Below, one piece after another: positions 24,632 through 33,519 of a stretch of 64,000 nucleotides of DNA (its first letter is position 1; each line of letters begins with the position of its first letter). The notes under the pieces were generated by a model. The model was not told where the DNA came from, did not search any database, and worked only from the letters and a program-made list of their open reading frames with translations. The stretch is taken from assembly GCA_023954135.1 (NCBI GenBank), contig JAMLIN010000015.1:1-64000 (forward strand), in the 5' to 3' direction. The position numbers and the translations under genes are program-made. This stretch comes from Burkholderiaceae bacterium (GTDB lineage Bacteria > Pseudomonadota > Gammaproteobacteria > Burkholderiales > Burkholderiaceae_E).

Positions 24632-24975
24632 CAGCGCCCTCCTCCGTCGCCGGCACGCAGGCGGGCGGCATCGAGCTCGGCGAGACGGGCGGCGCCCTCG
24701 CCGGCGCGCAGGGTCAGGTACAGCGTGCGCTCGGCCGGCAACGACTCCATGTCGAGGACCTTCCGGGCCTTCTTGTCGATCATCGCGGGCTGGGCGGCGC
24801 GCGCCAGATCGGCCTCGAGGCGGCGCTGCCGGGCGACCAGGTCATCGGCCTGGCCGCGCGCGATCTCGAGGCCGACGAAGGCCTTGCGCGCACGGTACTG
24901 CGTCGTGACCAGGGCGAGCGCGCTGACCACGAGCGCGAGCGCCAGCAGGACGTTGAGCATGCTCGACCGGAACAT
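24631..24975 (-). CDS. ftsL: Cell division protein FtsL
   Basis: The 114-residue bitopic protein has a membrane helix at residues 5-25 followed by a coiled coil (ARKAFVGLEIARGQADDLVA onward). It joins FtsB and FtsQ in the divisome. Sequence conservation in FtsL is low; the call rests on topology and its fixed place between rsmH and ftsI, sharing a base with each. Confidence 0.9.
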   Translation of the reverse strand: MFRSSMLNVLLALALVVSALALVTTQYRARKAFVGLEIARGQADDLVARQRRLEADLARAAQPAMIDKKARKVLDMESLPAERTLYLTLRAGEGAARLAELDAARLRAGDGGGR

Positions 24976-25928
24976 CAGTCTTGAACCCTTTGCGCAACCC
25001 GCAACACCGCGGAGCGCGCGCGCGGATTGCGCTCGCGCTCCGATTCATCCGGCAGCACCCGCCCGACCACTCGCAGTCGCGGCGCATGCCCCGGCAATAC
25101 ATCGCCCCGAACCGGATCACGCGGCGCATTGCGACCGGCCTCCTCGGCCATGAAGCGCTTCACCAGTCGATCCTCGATCGAGTTGAAACCGATGACCACC
25201 AGCCGGCCTCCGATGGCCAGCCGTTCCACTGCCGTCCTCAGGACGCCTTCGAGCTCCGCAAGCTCTTGATTGACGAGAATCCGTAGAGCCTGAAAGGTGC
25301 GGGTTGCCGGGTTCTTGCCCAGCGTCGACCGCGTCGCACCACGGCGCCCGAGGACACCTGCCACGAGGCCGGCAAGCTCTGTGGTTGTCTGTAGCGCTGC
25401 GGCGCCGGCGTCCCGGCGGCGAGCAACAATCGCCTTTGCAATCGGAAGAGCAGCCCGTTCATCCCCGTACCTCCTCAGTACGTCTGCGATCTCGGACTCG
25501 GATGCATCGAGGAGCCACTCGCGAGCCGAGACGCCCGTGCGAGGATCCATCCGCATGTCCAGCGGTCCGGTCGATCTGAAACTGAATCCGCGCTCGGGCC
25601 GGTCGAACTGCGGCGACGACACGCCCAGGTCGAGCAGGAGCCCGTCGATGCGCTCGATGCCGAGCGCATCGAGCACTTCGCCGAGCGCCGAGAATCTCGA
25701 TGCGACGAAGCGAAATCGCCCGTCCGTGATCGCTGCGGCTTCGCGGGCGGCCTCCGGGTCACGATCGATCGCGACCAGCCGGCCGGTCGGGCCGAGCTCG
25801 GCGAGGATGCGACGACTGTGTCCGCCGCGGCCGAAGGTGCCATCGACATAGACGCCGTCGGGCCGGATCGCGAGCCCGGCGACGGCCTGCTCGAGCAGGA
25901 CCGGCAGGTGGGGCGATCGGACGGGCAT
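24975..25928 (-). CDS. rsmH: 16S rRNA (cytosine-1402-N4)-methyltransferase RsmH
   Basis: The 317-residue enzyme methylates C1402 of 16S rRNA. The cofactor-binding region DGTFGRGGHSRRIL and the motif LLLDLGVSSPQFD are intact. The normally near-invariant HSLEDR motif reads NSIEDR here (Asn249), a change at a conserved position. The ATG at 25928 gives the standard MPVRSPHLPVLLEQ start; a TTG 11 codons upstream (25961) is possible but less likely. Confidence 0.95.
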   Translation of the reverse strand: MPVRSPHLPVLLEQAVAGLAIRPDGVYVDGTFGRGGHSRRILAELGPTGRLVAIDRDPEAAREAAAITDGRFRFVASRFSALGEVLDALGIERIDGLLLDLGVSSPQFDRPERGFSFRSTGPLDMRMDPRTGVSAREWLLDASESEIADVLRRYGDERAALPIAKAIVARRRDAGAAALQTTTELAGLVAGVLGRRGATRSTLGKNPATRTFQALRILVNQELAELEGVLRTAVERLAIGGRLVVIGFNSIEDRLVKRFMAEEAGRNAPRDPVRGDVLPGHAPRLRVVGRVLPDESERERNPRARSAVLRVAQRVQD

Positions 25929-25970
25929 GGCATCGGATCCGGTTTCCTCTTCATTGCGCAAATGCCCGGC

Positions 25971-26402
25971 CTACATGATCAGGTCGGCGAGGACGCCGTA
26001 GTCCGCGCTGGCCGCCGCCTGGGCCTCGTACGCGAAGTAGGCCGCCCGATCCCAGATCTCGAGATAGTTGCCCTGCCCGAGCACGGTCAGCTCGCGGCCG
26101 AGGCCGGCGAAATCCCGCAGCGACTGGGACACCAGCATCCGGCCGCCGTCGTCGAGGTCGATGTCCTCGGCGGCGCCGATCATGCGGCGCTTGAACAGGG
26201 CATGGGCCGCCGGCAGGCTGTTGATGCGCTCGCGCATCGGCAGCCAGTTGGTCCGGGGGTAGAGGACCAGGCAATCCTCCTTGGGATGCCGGGTCAGGGT
26301 GACCTGGCCGCCGTGCTCGCGCAGCAGCACGTCGCGAAAGGCCTGCGGAATCGTCATCCGCCCCTTCGCATCCAGTGCCTGTGCCGAGCTGCCCTGAAAC
26401 AT
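25971..26402 (-). CDS. mraZ: Transcriptional regulator MraZ
   Basis: The 143-residue protein carries two SpoVT-AbrB half-domains, DAKGRMTIPQAFRD and DDGGRMLVSQSLRDF, as in all MraZ proteins. MraZ binds repeats upstream of its own gene and represses the division cluster. The start at 26402 follows GGGGAA. It is the first gene of the dcw operon. Confidence 0.95.
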   Translation of the reverse strand: MFQGSSAQALDAKGRMTIPQAFRDVLLREHGGQVTLTRHPKEDCLVLYPRTNWLPMRERINSLPAAHALFKRRMIGAAEDIDLDDGGRMLVSQSLRDFAGLGRELTVLGQGNYLEIWDRAAYFAYEAQAAASADYGVLADLIM

Positions 26403-26493
26403 TTCCCCGTCGCCCTGCGTAGGAAGCCCAATCGGTTCGAGGCTTATTTTGGCCCCAACTGCCACTTACAGGCACTGAATGGCCCGGTCCGGC

Positions 26494-26523
26494 ACTGTAC
26501 GACGGCTATCGGGAAAACGTCAA
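26494..26523 (-). promoter_or_regulatory. Probable sigma70 promoter of the dcw cluster
   Basis: On the minus strand TTGACG (26523-26518) and TACAGT (26499-26494) are separated by 18 bases, a near-consensus sigma70 promoter. The predicted start site near 26487 leaves a leader of about 85 bases before mraZ. The remaining bases up to the RNase P RNA gene at 26698 (about 170) are relatively A/T-rich, and I see no gene in them. Confidence 0.65.
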
Positions 26524-26697
26524 GGCGAAACCACTGTTTTTCTATTCAGTACAATGACTTACGGGCAAGGGTCGAAAACCGGCTCGGATTTGACCAGAAA
26601 TCGAAAGTATTCTTGGAAATTAATGACTTGCCGCCGCGAGCTAATGCGTTACCCGAGAATTGCCGGGCTCCGCGCCGCGCGAGTGCCTGAAAGAAAA

Positions 26698-27102
26698 GTG
26701 GAAGCGGGCCTGTAGGCCGGATTCTGTAATGCCGGCGAACCGGCACGACGACCATTCCTCTAGGCGACCGGTTACCCGGTGCGCTCGAGCCACCTACCCG
26801 CACGCTCGGCCGGGCCGACCTGCGCGGCGAACCGCACGCGTGCCTATTTGGTGTTGCTCCGGATGGGGTTTGGCCTGCCAGCCGTGTCGCCACGGCCGCG
26901 GTGAGCTCTTACCTCGCCATTTCACCCTTGCCCGGCCGCTTGCGCGGCCGTCGGCGGTATGTTTTCTGTGCCACTTTCCGTCACGGCGGCATTTGGGCAC
27001 CGCCGCGCCTGGCCGTTAGCCAGCATCCCGCCCTGCGGAGTCCGGACCTTCCTCCCGCGCCGCCGTTGCCGACGGCGCCAGCGGCCGTCCAGCCCGCTTC
27101 CG
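26698..27102 (-). ncRNA. rnpB: RNase P RNA (type A)
   Basis: The minus strand shows the conserved RNase P elements in order: GAGGAAGGTCCGGACTCC near the 5' end, ACAGAAAACATACCGCC, GGTGAAATGGCGAGGTAAGA, AAACCCCATCCGGAGCAAC, GGTAGGTGGCTCGAG and a 3' end with ACAGAATCCGGCCTACAGG. The terminal helix P1 forms between GGAAGCGGGCT (27101-27091) and AGGCCCGCTTCC (26709-26698). About 405 nucleotides is normal. It processes tRNA 5' ends. The ends are set by P1 and may be off by a few bases. Confidence 0.96.
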
Positions 27103-27108
27103 GTGGAC

Positions 27109-27114
27109 ATTGTA
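27109..27114 (-). promoter_or_regulatory. -10 element of the RNase P RNA gene
   Basis: TACAAT on the minus strand ends seven bases before the proposed RNA 5' end at 27102, exactly where a start site is expected. The -35 region (about CGATGG) is weak. Confidence 0.5.
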
Positions 27115-27247
27115 GCGATTGCGCGCCCCGCCCATCGGCCGGTGCTTGGCCCGAGCCGGCGCAGGCCTTAGGGTATCGCCCGAGACGCGGTGCCCGAGAC
27201 GCGGTGCCGCGGCACCGTTCCCGCATACCGGAAGGAGTAGCCGAGCC

Positions 27248-27751
27248 ATGCGCCCCGCCCCTGCCCACCCCTGCCCCGACAACTTCCCGCGTCGGACCCG
27301 GCCAGGCTCCCGGCTGCGCTCTGCCTGCACCGCATGCCTGGTGACGGGCCTTGCCATCATGATGATGACGCCCGGCGCCGCCGCCGCGGTCGATCTCGGC
27401 GACGCCAGCATCCTGTCGCGCCAGGGCCAGCGGCTGCAGCTCGCGATCCCGTTCGGTTCGGATCCCGGCGAACGGGTATCCGCAACCCGGTTCAGCGTGG
27501 TGTCGGTCGAGGCCCCCGGTGACGGGGCCGCGCCGCCCGACCCGCGCGGTTTCACCATCTCCAGGCCGGAACAGCGCAACGTGGTGTACCTGCGCTCCGA
27601 CCGGCCGGTGGACAACGAACGCCTGCGGATCGTGGTGTCGGTCAGCGATCCCGGCGGCGAGGCCGCCAGGATCGCCTACGACATCGTCATCCCGCCGGCA
27701 CGCCATGCGCCGGCGCGCGATCCTCACGCCCCGCGCCCGCCGCGACGCTAG
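27248..27751 (+). CDS. Small secreted protein with FimV-N-terminal-like domain
   Basis: The 167-residue product has an N-terminal signal peptide (hydrophobic run ACLVTGLAIMMM, likely cleavage after the AAAA stretch). The following segment, VDLGDASILSRQGQRLQL, resembles the start of the FimV-type domain (L-G-x-I-x-x-x-S-x-x-G-x-P-L), which in FimV precedes a LysM domain. No LysM or tail follows; the protein ends in an Arg/Pro-rich stretch. AAGGAG lies ten bases before the ATG. The domain link is by eye and uncertain; export is likely. Confidence 0.6.
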   Translation: MRPAPAHPCPDNFPRRTRPGSRLRSACTACLVTGLAIMMMTPGAAAAVDLGDASILSRQGQRLQLAIPFGSDPGERVSATRFSVVSVEAPGDGAAPPDPRGFTISRPEQRNVVYLRSDRPVDNERLRIVVSVSDPGGEAARIAYDIVIPPARHAPARDPHAPRPPRR

Positions 27752-28545
27752 CGTGGCGGCGGCCGGAACACCGCCTCGTCGGCATAGAAACCGGGATCCG
27801 CATTGGCCGGCCACCAGCCCGGCACACCGAGCACCGGCAAGGGACGGGCCTCATCGAGCGAAGGCGAGGCTGCCGCGAATCTCGCCGCCAGCCAGGCATC
27901 GACCTCCGCGGTATCGATGTCGGCCGGCAGGGGCACGATCCAGGCATGAGCGCAGATCGACTTGTAGGGCTCGAGCAGCTTCTGGACCAGGGCGTGACCG
28001 AACAGGCGCACCGACACCCGCTGCCCGAAGGCCTCACGGCCTTCGACGAACAGGCTGCGCCACCGGCGCTCACGCAGGGCCGCGGCGAAGGAACTATCGG
28101 CGGTGACGAAGAGCGCCGCGTTCTCGTCGAACACCGTCGCCGCGTCTCGCACCGGGCCGCGCCGTCCGCCGATGCCCTCACGAGCCACGATGCCGGCCTG
28201 TATCGCATTGAGCCGGGCCTTGATGCGGGGGAAAGCCAGCCAGGCGAGCGCATTGAGCAGGTCGTGCACCGCGCCCGCCCCGGTGGTCCGGGTGGGCACC
28301 TCGCCGGTCCGGGCGATGTGGGACTCGTAGGCGTCGACCGCCACCGAACCGGCGGCGATGAAGCGCAGGCTGCGGCCGCAGCCCGAGCACAGCGACTGCT
28401 CGCGCGCCAGGGCATCGAGCGCGGCCAGCGCGATGCCTTCAGGCCTCGCATCACGGGCAAGCCGCCGCCAGGCCGCCAGGATCGGATCGCCCCAGGGCGA
28501 GGCCTCCAGCGCGGCGCCGAAACGCCCGGTGTCGACGCGGATCAC
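27748..28545 (-). CDS. DUF3025 domain protein
   Basis: The 265-residue protein matches the DUF3025 family by size and by conserved segments such as VHDLLNALAWLAFPRIKARL, VFDENAALFVTADSSF and FGHALVQKLLEPYKSICAH. The function is unknown. It is coupled to pyrC by a four-base overlap and often accompanies pyrC in betaproteobacteria. Its end overlaps the convergent FimV-like gene by four bases. Confidence 0.75.
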   Translation of the reverse strand: MIRVDTGRFGAALEASPWGDPILAAWRRLARDARPEGIALAALDALAREQSLCSGCGRSLRFIAAGSVAVDAYESHIARTGEVPTRTTGAGAVHDLLNALAWLAFPRIKARLNAIQAGIVAREGIGGRRGPVRDAATVFDENAALFVTADSSFAAALRERRWRSLFVEGREAFGQRVSVRLFGHALVQKLLEPYKSICAHAWIVPLPADIDTAEVDAWLAARFAAASPSLDEARPLPVLGVPGWWPANADPGFYADEAVFRPPPR

Positions 28546-29657
28546 TCCGGCTGACGCCGGCCCGTCCGGTACAGCCGCCAGCGCAGGACCTCGCCGCCGG
28601 CCAGCGGCACGATCGAATCGGCGCCGAAGGGCAGGGATTCGGGCACGGTCCAGTTCTCGCGCACCAGCTCGACCCGTTCCTGGTTGCGCGGCAGGCCGTA
28701 GAAATCGGCGCCATGGAAGCTGGCGAAGGCCTCGAGACGGTCGAGACGCCCCTGCATCTCGAAGACGGTCGCGTAGAGCTCGATGGCATGCGGTGCGGTA
28801 TAGCAGCCGGCGCAGGCGGCCGCATGCTCCTTCAGTCGCGCCGCATGGGGCGCGCTGTCGGTGCCGAGGAAGAATCGCGGGTCGCCGCTGGTGGCCGCCT
28901 CGACGAGCGCGAGCCGGTGCCGCTCGCGCTTGAGGACCGGCAGGCAGTACCAGTGCGGCCGCAAGCCGCCGGTGAAGATCGCATTGCGGTTGTAGAGCAG
29001 GTGCTGGGGCGTCATCGTCGCCGCCACCGGGCCGTCGACATCGCGGACGTACTGCACCGCCTCGGCGGTGGTGACATGCTCGAACACCACGCGCAGAGCC
29101 GGAAAGTCGCGCCGCAGGGGCGTCATCACCCGCTCGATGAAAACGCGTTCGCGATCGAAGACATCGACCGCGGGATCGGCAACCTCGCCATGCACCAGCA
29201 GGGGCAGGCCGTGGCGTTCCATCGCGGCGAGCGCCGGCGCGACCCGCCGCATGTCGGTGACGCCGGCATCGGAGTTGGTCGTGGCTCCGGCCGGATAGAG
29301 CTTCACCGCGCTGACCGCGCCTGATTCGACGCCATGGCGGATCTCTTCGGGACTGGTCCGGTCGGTGAGATAGAGGGTCATCAGCGGCCGGAAGCTCGCG
29401 GCCGCTTCGGCAGCCAGCTCTCCCTGCGAGAGGGCATCGGCCAGCGCCGCCTCGATGCGGGTGCGATAGGCAAGCGCCTGCGCCACCGTGACGACCGGCG
29501 GGCGCAGGTTGGGCATCACGATCGCGCGGCCGAAGGCCGTGGCGCTCGCCGCGACGACCGCGCGCAGCGCCTCGCCGTCGCGCAGGTGCAGATGCCAGTC
29601 GTCGGGCAGCGTGATCGAGAGTCGGGTGGGCGACTCTCCGGGAGCGGATTCGTTCAT
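28542..29657 (-). CDS. pyrC: Dihydroorotase PyrC (type II)
   Basis: The 371-residue zinc amidohydrolase closes carbamoyl aspartate to dihydroorotate in pyrimidine synthesis. Metal ligands are in DDWHLHLRDG (H-x-H), the carboxylated lysine in SAVKLYPAGATTNSD, and histidines in LLVHGEV and FEHVTT. FFLGTDSAPH carries the catalytic Asp. The start at 29657 matches the family; an in-frame ATG at 29738 overlapping the glycerate kinase stop would add 27 residues made entirely from the dispersed repeat, and is judged secondary. Confidence 0.93.
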   Translation of the reverse strand: MNESAPGESPTRLSITLPDDWHLHLRDGEALRAVVAASATAFGRAIVMPNLRPPVVTVAQALAYRTRIEAALADALSQGELAAEAAASFRPLMTLYLTDRTSPEEIRHGVESGAVSAVKLYPAGATTNSDAGVTDMRRVAPALAAMERHGLPLLVHGEVADPAVDVFDRERVFIERVMTPLRRDFPALRVVFEHVTTAEAVQYVRDVDGPVAATMTPQHLLYNRNAIFTGGLRPHWYCLPVLKRERHRLALVEAATSGDPRFFLGTDSAPHAARLKEHAAACAGCYTAPHAIELYATVFEMQGRLDRLEAFASFHGADFYGLPRNQERVELVRENWTVPESLPFGADSIVPLAGGEVLRWRLYRTGRRQPE

Positions 29658-29660
29658 CTC

Positions 29661-29730
29661 AGTGGCGCCCGGCCGCCCGAAGCCACTGAGCGCCCCCTCG
29701 GGGGGCAGCGAGCGAGAGCGAGCGTGGGGG
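29661..29730. repeat. Dispersed hairpin repeat, copy A
   Basis: This 70-base element lies between glycerate kinase and pyrC. It contains a hairpin with arms CAGTGGC/GCCACTG, the core GCGCCCCCTCGGGGGGCAG, and an end GCGAGCGTGGGGG. The same layout (hairpin, core, GTGGGGG end) recurs at 34882-34954 and 35474-35545. It replaces the normal upstream region of pyrC and supplies its ribosome-binding context. Confidence 0.8.
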
Positions 29731-29734
29731 TCGT

Positions 29735-31033
29735 TCATGACAGAAGGATCAGGCGAAAGTCGTTGACGTTGGTGCGGGTCGGCCCGGTGACGACGAGGTC
29801 ACCGAGCGCCTCGAAGAAGCCGTAGCCGTCGTTGTCGTCCAGGCGCGCCCGGACGTCGATCCCCGCCGCCGCGGCCCGTGCGAGGGTATCGGGAGCGAGG
29901 ATCGCGCCGGCATTGTCCATCACGCCATCGATGCCGTCGGTGTCCGCCGCGATCGCCCAGACATCGGGCAGCGGCCCGAGCGCATCGGCCAGCGCGAGCA
30001 GGAACTCGGTGTTGCGCCCGCCCCGGCCCTTGCCGCGCAAGGTCACCGTGCACTCGCCGCCCGAGAGCAGCGCGACCGGACGCCGGCCCCGTTCGCCGAA
30101 GGACCGTTCGCCGTGGACCAGCAGCTCGCGCACGATGCCGGCATGGACCCGCGCGACATCGCGTGCTTCGCCGACAAGGGTATCGCCGAGCACGATGGTC
30201 GAGAAACCCTCGGCCTCGAGCCGCCCGGCGGCCGCCTCGAGGCTTGCATGGGCGCTGCCCACCAGCCTCGCCTCGGTGCGTGCAAGGCGAGGGTCGCCGG
30301 GTTTGGGCGTCTCGGGGGCCACGCCGCGCCTGCCCGCCTCCAGCCATTCGCGCGCCGTGGCCGGCGGATCGATCCGCCAGCGCCGCAGCACCTCGAGCGC
30401 ATCGGCATGGGTGCTCGGGTCCGCCGAGCAAGGCCCCGATGCGATCGCGGCGAGATCGTCGCCGGCGACATCGGAGATCACCAGGGCATGCACCCGCGCC
30501 CGGGTCGATGCGGCAAGCCAGCCCCCCTGGATGCGCGAGAGATGCCGGCGCACGATGTTCATCTCGTCGATCGGCGCGCCGCTCGCAAGGAGCGCCGCGG
30601 TGAGCTCGCGCAGGCCGTCGAGCGACAGCGGCACCACCGGCAGGGCGAGCAGGCTCGAGCCGCCGCCCGAGAGCAGCACCACCAGGAGATCCTCGGCGCC
30701 GAGCCCCGCGGCCGCGGCGAGCATCCGCTCGGCACCCGCCATGCCGGCCGCGTCGGGCATGGGGTGGCCGGCCTCCACGACCTCGATGCGCCCGGCCTCC
30801 TGGCCATGGCCGTAGCGGGTCACCACGAGGCCTTCGAGCGACGCATCGGCCGGCCAGGCGGCATCGAACGCCGCCGCCATCGCCGCCGCGGCCTTGCCCG
30901 CCCCGGCGACGAACACGCGACGCGCGCCGAGACCGACGAGCGCGCCGACGCAGGGCTCGATCACCCGCGCCGGATCGGCCGCCGCGACGGCGGTACGAAA
31001 ACTCTCGAGCAACAGGTCTTTCGGCAGCATCAT
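29735..31033 (-). CDS. Glycerate 2-kinase (MOFRL/TtuD family)
   Basis: The 432-residue protein belongs to the MOFRL family of glycerate 2-kinases (TtuD/GckA). It shows the Gly-rich VFVAGAGKAAAAMA, the LLSGGGSSLLALP loop and the C-terminal ADTDGIDGVMDNAGA motif. It would phosphorylate D-glycerate to 2-phosphoglycerate. With the tartrate dehydrogenase-like gene upstream, it completes a route from tartrate to glycolysis. The start is one of two adjacent ATGs (31033, 31030); neither has a clear Shine-Dalgarno. Confidence 0.88.
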   Translation of the reverse strand: MMLPKDLLLESFRTAVAAADPARVIEPCVGALVGLGARRVFVAGAGKAAAAMAAAFDAAWPADASLEGLVVTRYGHGQEAGRIEVVEAGHPMPDAAGMAGAERMLAAAAGLGAEDLLVVLLSGGGSSLLALPVVPLSLDGLRELTAALLASGAPIDEMNIVRRHLSRIQGGWLAASTRARVHALVISDVAGDDLAAIASGPCSADPSTHADALEVLRRWRIDPPATAREWLEAGRRGVAPETPKPGDPRLARTEARLVGSAHASLEAAAGRLEAEGFSTIVLGDTLVGEARDVARVHAGIVRELLVHGERSFGERGRRPVALLSGGECTVTLRGKGRGGRNTEFLLALADALGPLPDVWAIAADTDGIDGVMDNAGAILAPDTLARAAAAGIDVRARLDDNDGYGFFEALGDLVVTGPTRTNVNDFRLILLS

Positions 31034-31075
31034 GGACACCGGAACAGGACGAAGACCAAGCAGCGACAGGCGAAG

Positions 31076-31102
31076 AAAAGCCCGGCCACCAGGGCCGGGC
31101 TT
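31076..31102 (-). terminator. Intrinsic terminator after the TctC-family receptor gene
   Basis: On the minus strand a perfect 10-base stem AAGCCCGGCC/GGCCGGGCTT with a five-base loop is followed by TTCTTC. It lies 65 bases past the receptor stop and just before the glycerate kinase start, so the kinase may need its own promoter or readthrough. Confidence 0.8.
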
Positions 31103-31166
31103 CATGCACTCGCCGTTTCGGCTCGCGCGCGGCGGATCGGCCCTACGGGCAAATCGCCGCCGAATG

Positions 31167-32144
31167 TCAGTCGGCCGTGAGGCCGGCTTTATGGATGATC
31201 GGGGACCACCTCGACAGTTCCTGCATGAGCAGATTCCTTGCCGCGGCCGGTGTTGCCTGCCCGGATGCCGCCACCGTCGATCCGACGGAGTCCAGTTGCC
31301 TGATCACCTCGGGATCCTTCAATGCAGTTTGCAGGGCACCCCTGAGCTTGTCAACCGCGGACTGCGGGGTCGCGACCGGCGCGAGCAGCATGTGCCAGAC
31401 CGCGAAGTCGAATTCCTTCAGTCCGAGCTCGACGAGCGTGGGCACACCGGGCAGCATGGCATGGCGACGCCCGGTGGTGATCGCGAGCGGACGGACCTTG
31501 CCGCTGCGGATATGGGGCAAGGCCTGGCTGGCGATGTCGCAGACGAGATCGACCTGACCGCTGATGACGTCGGCGAAGGCCTGGGGCGAGCCCTTGTAGC
31601 TCGCGGTAGCCAGCTCGCCCCGCGTGCTGGCGGCCAGCAGCAGCATGCACAGCTGCGACGGCGATCCGTTGCCCGCATCCGCGATGCTCAGGCGGCGCCC
31701 CTGCGACCGGATGAACGAAGCCAGCGAATCGACCGCGGGCAACGGTAGTCCGGAGCGCGCCACCAGCACCAGTGGCATCCGGTCGGCCAGGCCGATCGGC
31801 ATGAAATCGCGCAGAGGCTCGAACGGCAGCTTCCGGTAGAGCGATGGCGCGATGGCGATCGCGTTGTCGGCCAGCAGGAGGGTGTGGCCATCGGGACGCG
31901 CGCGGGCAACCCGCGCCGCCCCCACGGTGCCGCCGGCGCCCGCGACATGTTCGATATCGACCCGCGCGCCAAGGGCACCTCGCAGCGATGTCGCCAATAC
32001 CTTCGCGAGCGCATCGGTCGGTCCGCCTTCGGCATAGGGGACGACGATGGTGATCGGCGCGACGGGGAATGCGAGCACCGCCGCCGGAATCGCGGACAGG
32101 GATGCGCAAACCGCCAGCACGCAGGCGAGCAGCCGCCTGAACAT
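31167..32144 (-). CDS. TctC/Bug-family periplasmic substrate-binding protein
   Basis: The 325-residue protein has a cleavable signal peptide (LLACVLAVCASLSAIPA, cleavage near VLA-FP). The Bug fold follows, with family motifs ITIVVPYAEGGPTDALAKV, HVAGAGGTVGAARVA, and DVISGQVDLVCD. Bug proteins bind small carboxylates. No TctA/TctB membrane partners are present here, as is common for orphan Bug proteins. Tartrate or a related acid is a reasonable guess from the neighbours. GGAGG precedes the start. Confidence 0.9.
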   Translation of the reverse strand: MFRRLLACVLAVCASLSAIPAAVLAFPVAPITIVVPYAEGGPTDALAKVLATSLRGALGARVDIEHVAGAGGTVGAARVARARPDGHTLLLADNAIAIAPSLYRKLPFEPLRDFMPIGLADRMPLVLVARSGLPLPAVDSLASFIRSQGRRLSIADAGNGSPSQLCMLLLAASTRGELATASYKGSPQAFADVISGQVDLVCDIASQALPHIRSGKVRPLAITTGRRHAMLPGVPTLVELGLKEFDFAVWHMLLAPVATPQSAVDKLRGALQTALKDPEVIRQLDSVGSTVAASGQATPAAARNLLMQELSRWSPIIHKAGLTAD

Positions 32145-32326
32145 CTTCCTCCCCGGAAAGGGCAACGGAGCACGAAACCGGCGACTCGCGGGTATTGCGA
32201 TCGAGCGCGGGTCGATGCGGTGGACAAGGCCCGCCCACTCTAGCGGAGTCCCTGCGCGAGCACCGTCGTGGAAACCCGAAACGGGCGGTGAAGCGCATCC
32301 GGCGCGAAAGCGCCGGATGCGCCGCA

Positions 32327-33394
32327 TCAACCGGCCGCGACGCGCTCCGCTATGGCGGTGCCGACGTCGGTAGTGCGCGCGTTTCCGCCCATGTCGGGCG
32401 TGCGCGGGCCCGCACCGGTGGTCGCCTCGATGGCGGCGAGGATCGCGTCATGGGCATCGTGAAATCCGAAGTGCGACAACATCATCGCGCCACACCAGAT
32501 CTGCCCGATCGGATTGGCGATCCCCTTGCCGGCGATGTCGGGCGCCGAGCCATGGACCGGCTCGAACAGCGAGGGAAAGCGGCGCTCGGGATTGATGTTC
32601 GCCGAGGGCGCGACCCCGAGCGTCCCGGCACAGGCCGGCCCGAGGTCCGAGAGGATGTCGCCGAACAGGTTCGACGCCACCACCACGTCGAACAGCTGCG
32701 GATTGCGCACGAAGTGCGCGGTGAGGATGTCGATGTGGAACTTGGCGACGTCCACGTCCGGATACTCGGCCGACATCGCGGCAACCCGCTCGTCCCAGTA
32801 GGGCATCGAGATGAAGATGCCGTTGGACTTGGTGGCCGAGGTCAGCTTGCGGCCCCGGCGCATCGCCAGCTCGAAGGCATAGCGCAGCACCCGGTCGACT
32901 CCATGGCGAGTGAATACCGACTCCTGGATGACGATCTCGCGCTCCGTCCCCTCGAACATGCGTCCGCCGATCGACGAGTACTCGCCCTCGGTGTTCTCCC
33001 GCACCACGTAGAAATCGATGTCACCCGGCCCACGGCCCGCGAGCGGACAGGGAACGCCCGGCAAGAGGCGCACCGGCCGCAGGTTGATGTACTGGTCGAA
33101 CTCGCGCCGGAACAGCAGTAGCGAGCCCCACAGCGACACGTGGTCGGGCACCGTGTCGGGCCAGCCGACAGCGCCGAAATAGATCGCATCGCAGTCCGCG
33201 AGGCGCTGCTTCCAGTCCTCGGGCATCATCCTTCCATGGCGGGCGTAATACTCACAACTGGCGAAATCGAAGTGCCGCCAGTCGAATTCGATGCCGAAAC
33301 GCCTGCCGGCGGCCTCGAGAACCCGTATACCCTCGGGCATGACCTCGTTGCCGATACCGTCGCCGGCGATCACCGCGATCCGCAATGCACTCAT
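32327..33394 (-). CDS. ttuC: Tartrate dehydrogenase/decarboxylase / D-malate dehydrogenase family
   Basis: The 355-residue beta-decarboxylating dehydrogenase belongs to the isopropylmalate/isocitrate superfamily. It has the N-terminal IAVIAGDGIGNEVMPEG, substrate motif VVRENTEGEYSSIGGR, the metal-binding Asp stretch NLFGDILSDLGPA and the NAD site GSAPDIAGKGIANP. The TtuC/DmlA group oxidises tartrate, meso-tartrate or D-malate; which one cannot be told from sequence. AGGAG lies eight bases before the start at 33394. Confidence 0.88.
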   Translation of the reverse strand: MSALRIAVIAGDGIGNEVMPEGIRVLEAAGRRFGIEFDWRHFDFASCEYYARHGRMMPEDWKQRLADCDAIYFGAVGWPDTVPDHVSLWGSLLLFRREFDQYINLRPVRLLPGVPCPLAGRGPGDIDFYVVRENTEGEYSSIGGRMFEGTEREIVIQESVFTRHGVDRVLRYAFELAMRRGRKLTSATKSNGIFISMPYWDERVAAMSAEYPDVDVAKFHIDILTAHFVRNPQLFDVVVASNLFGDILSDLGPACAGTLGVAPSANINPERRFPSLFEPVHGSAPDIAGKGIANPIGQIWCGAMMLSHFGFHDAHDAILAAIEATTGAGPRTPDMGGNARTTDVGTAIAERVAAG

Positions 33395-33519
33395 CGATCC
33401 ACTCCTGGGCCTCACGACGGCCGCTGCAGCCCGAAACCGCGCCGGTCAACAGCCGTGCCATCCCGGACGTTGAATGTTCCGGGCCGGCGTACAGCCGGCG
33501 ATTCTCGGGAGCCAACGGC

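Noticed and set aside
26403..26470. TGGGG and TGGGC motifs upstream of mraZ as MraZ boxes
   Set aside because: MraZ sites are closely spaced direct TGGG repeats about ten bases apart; here only two occur, 27 bases apart, so the match is not convincing.
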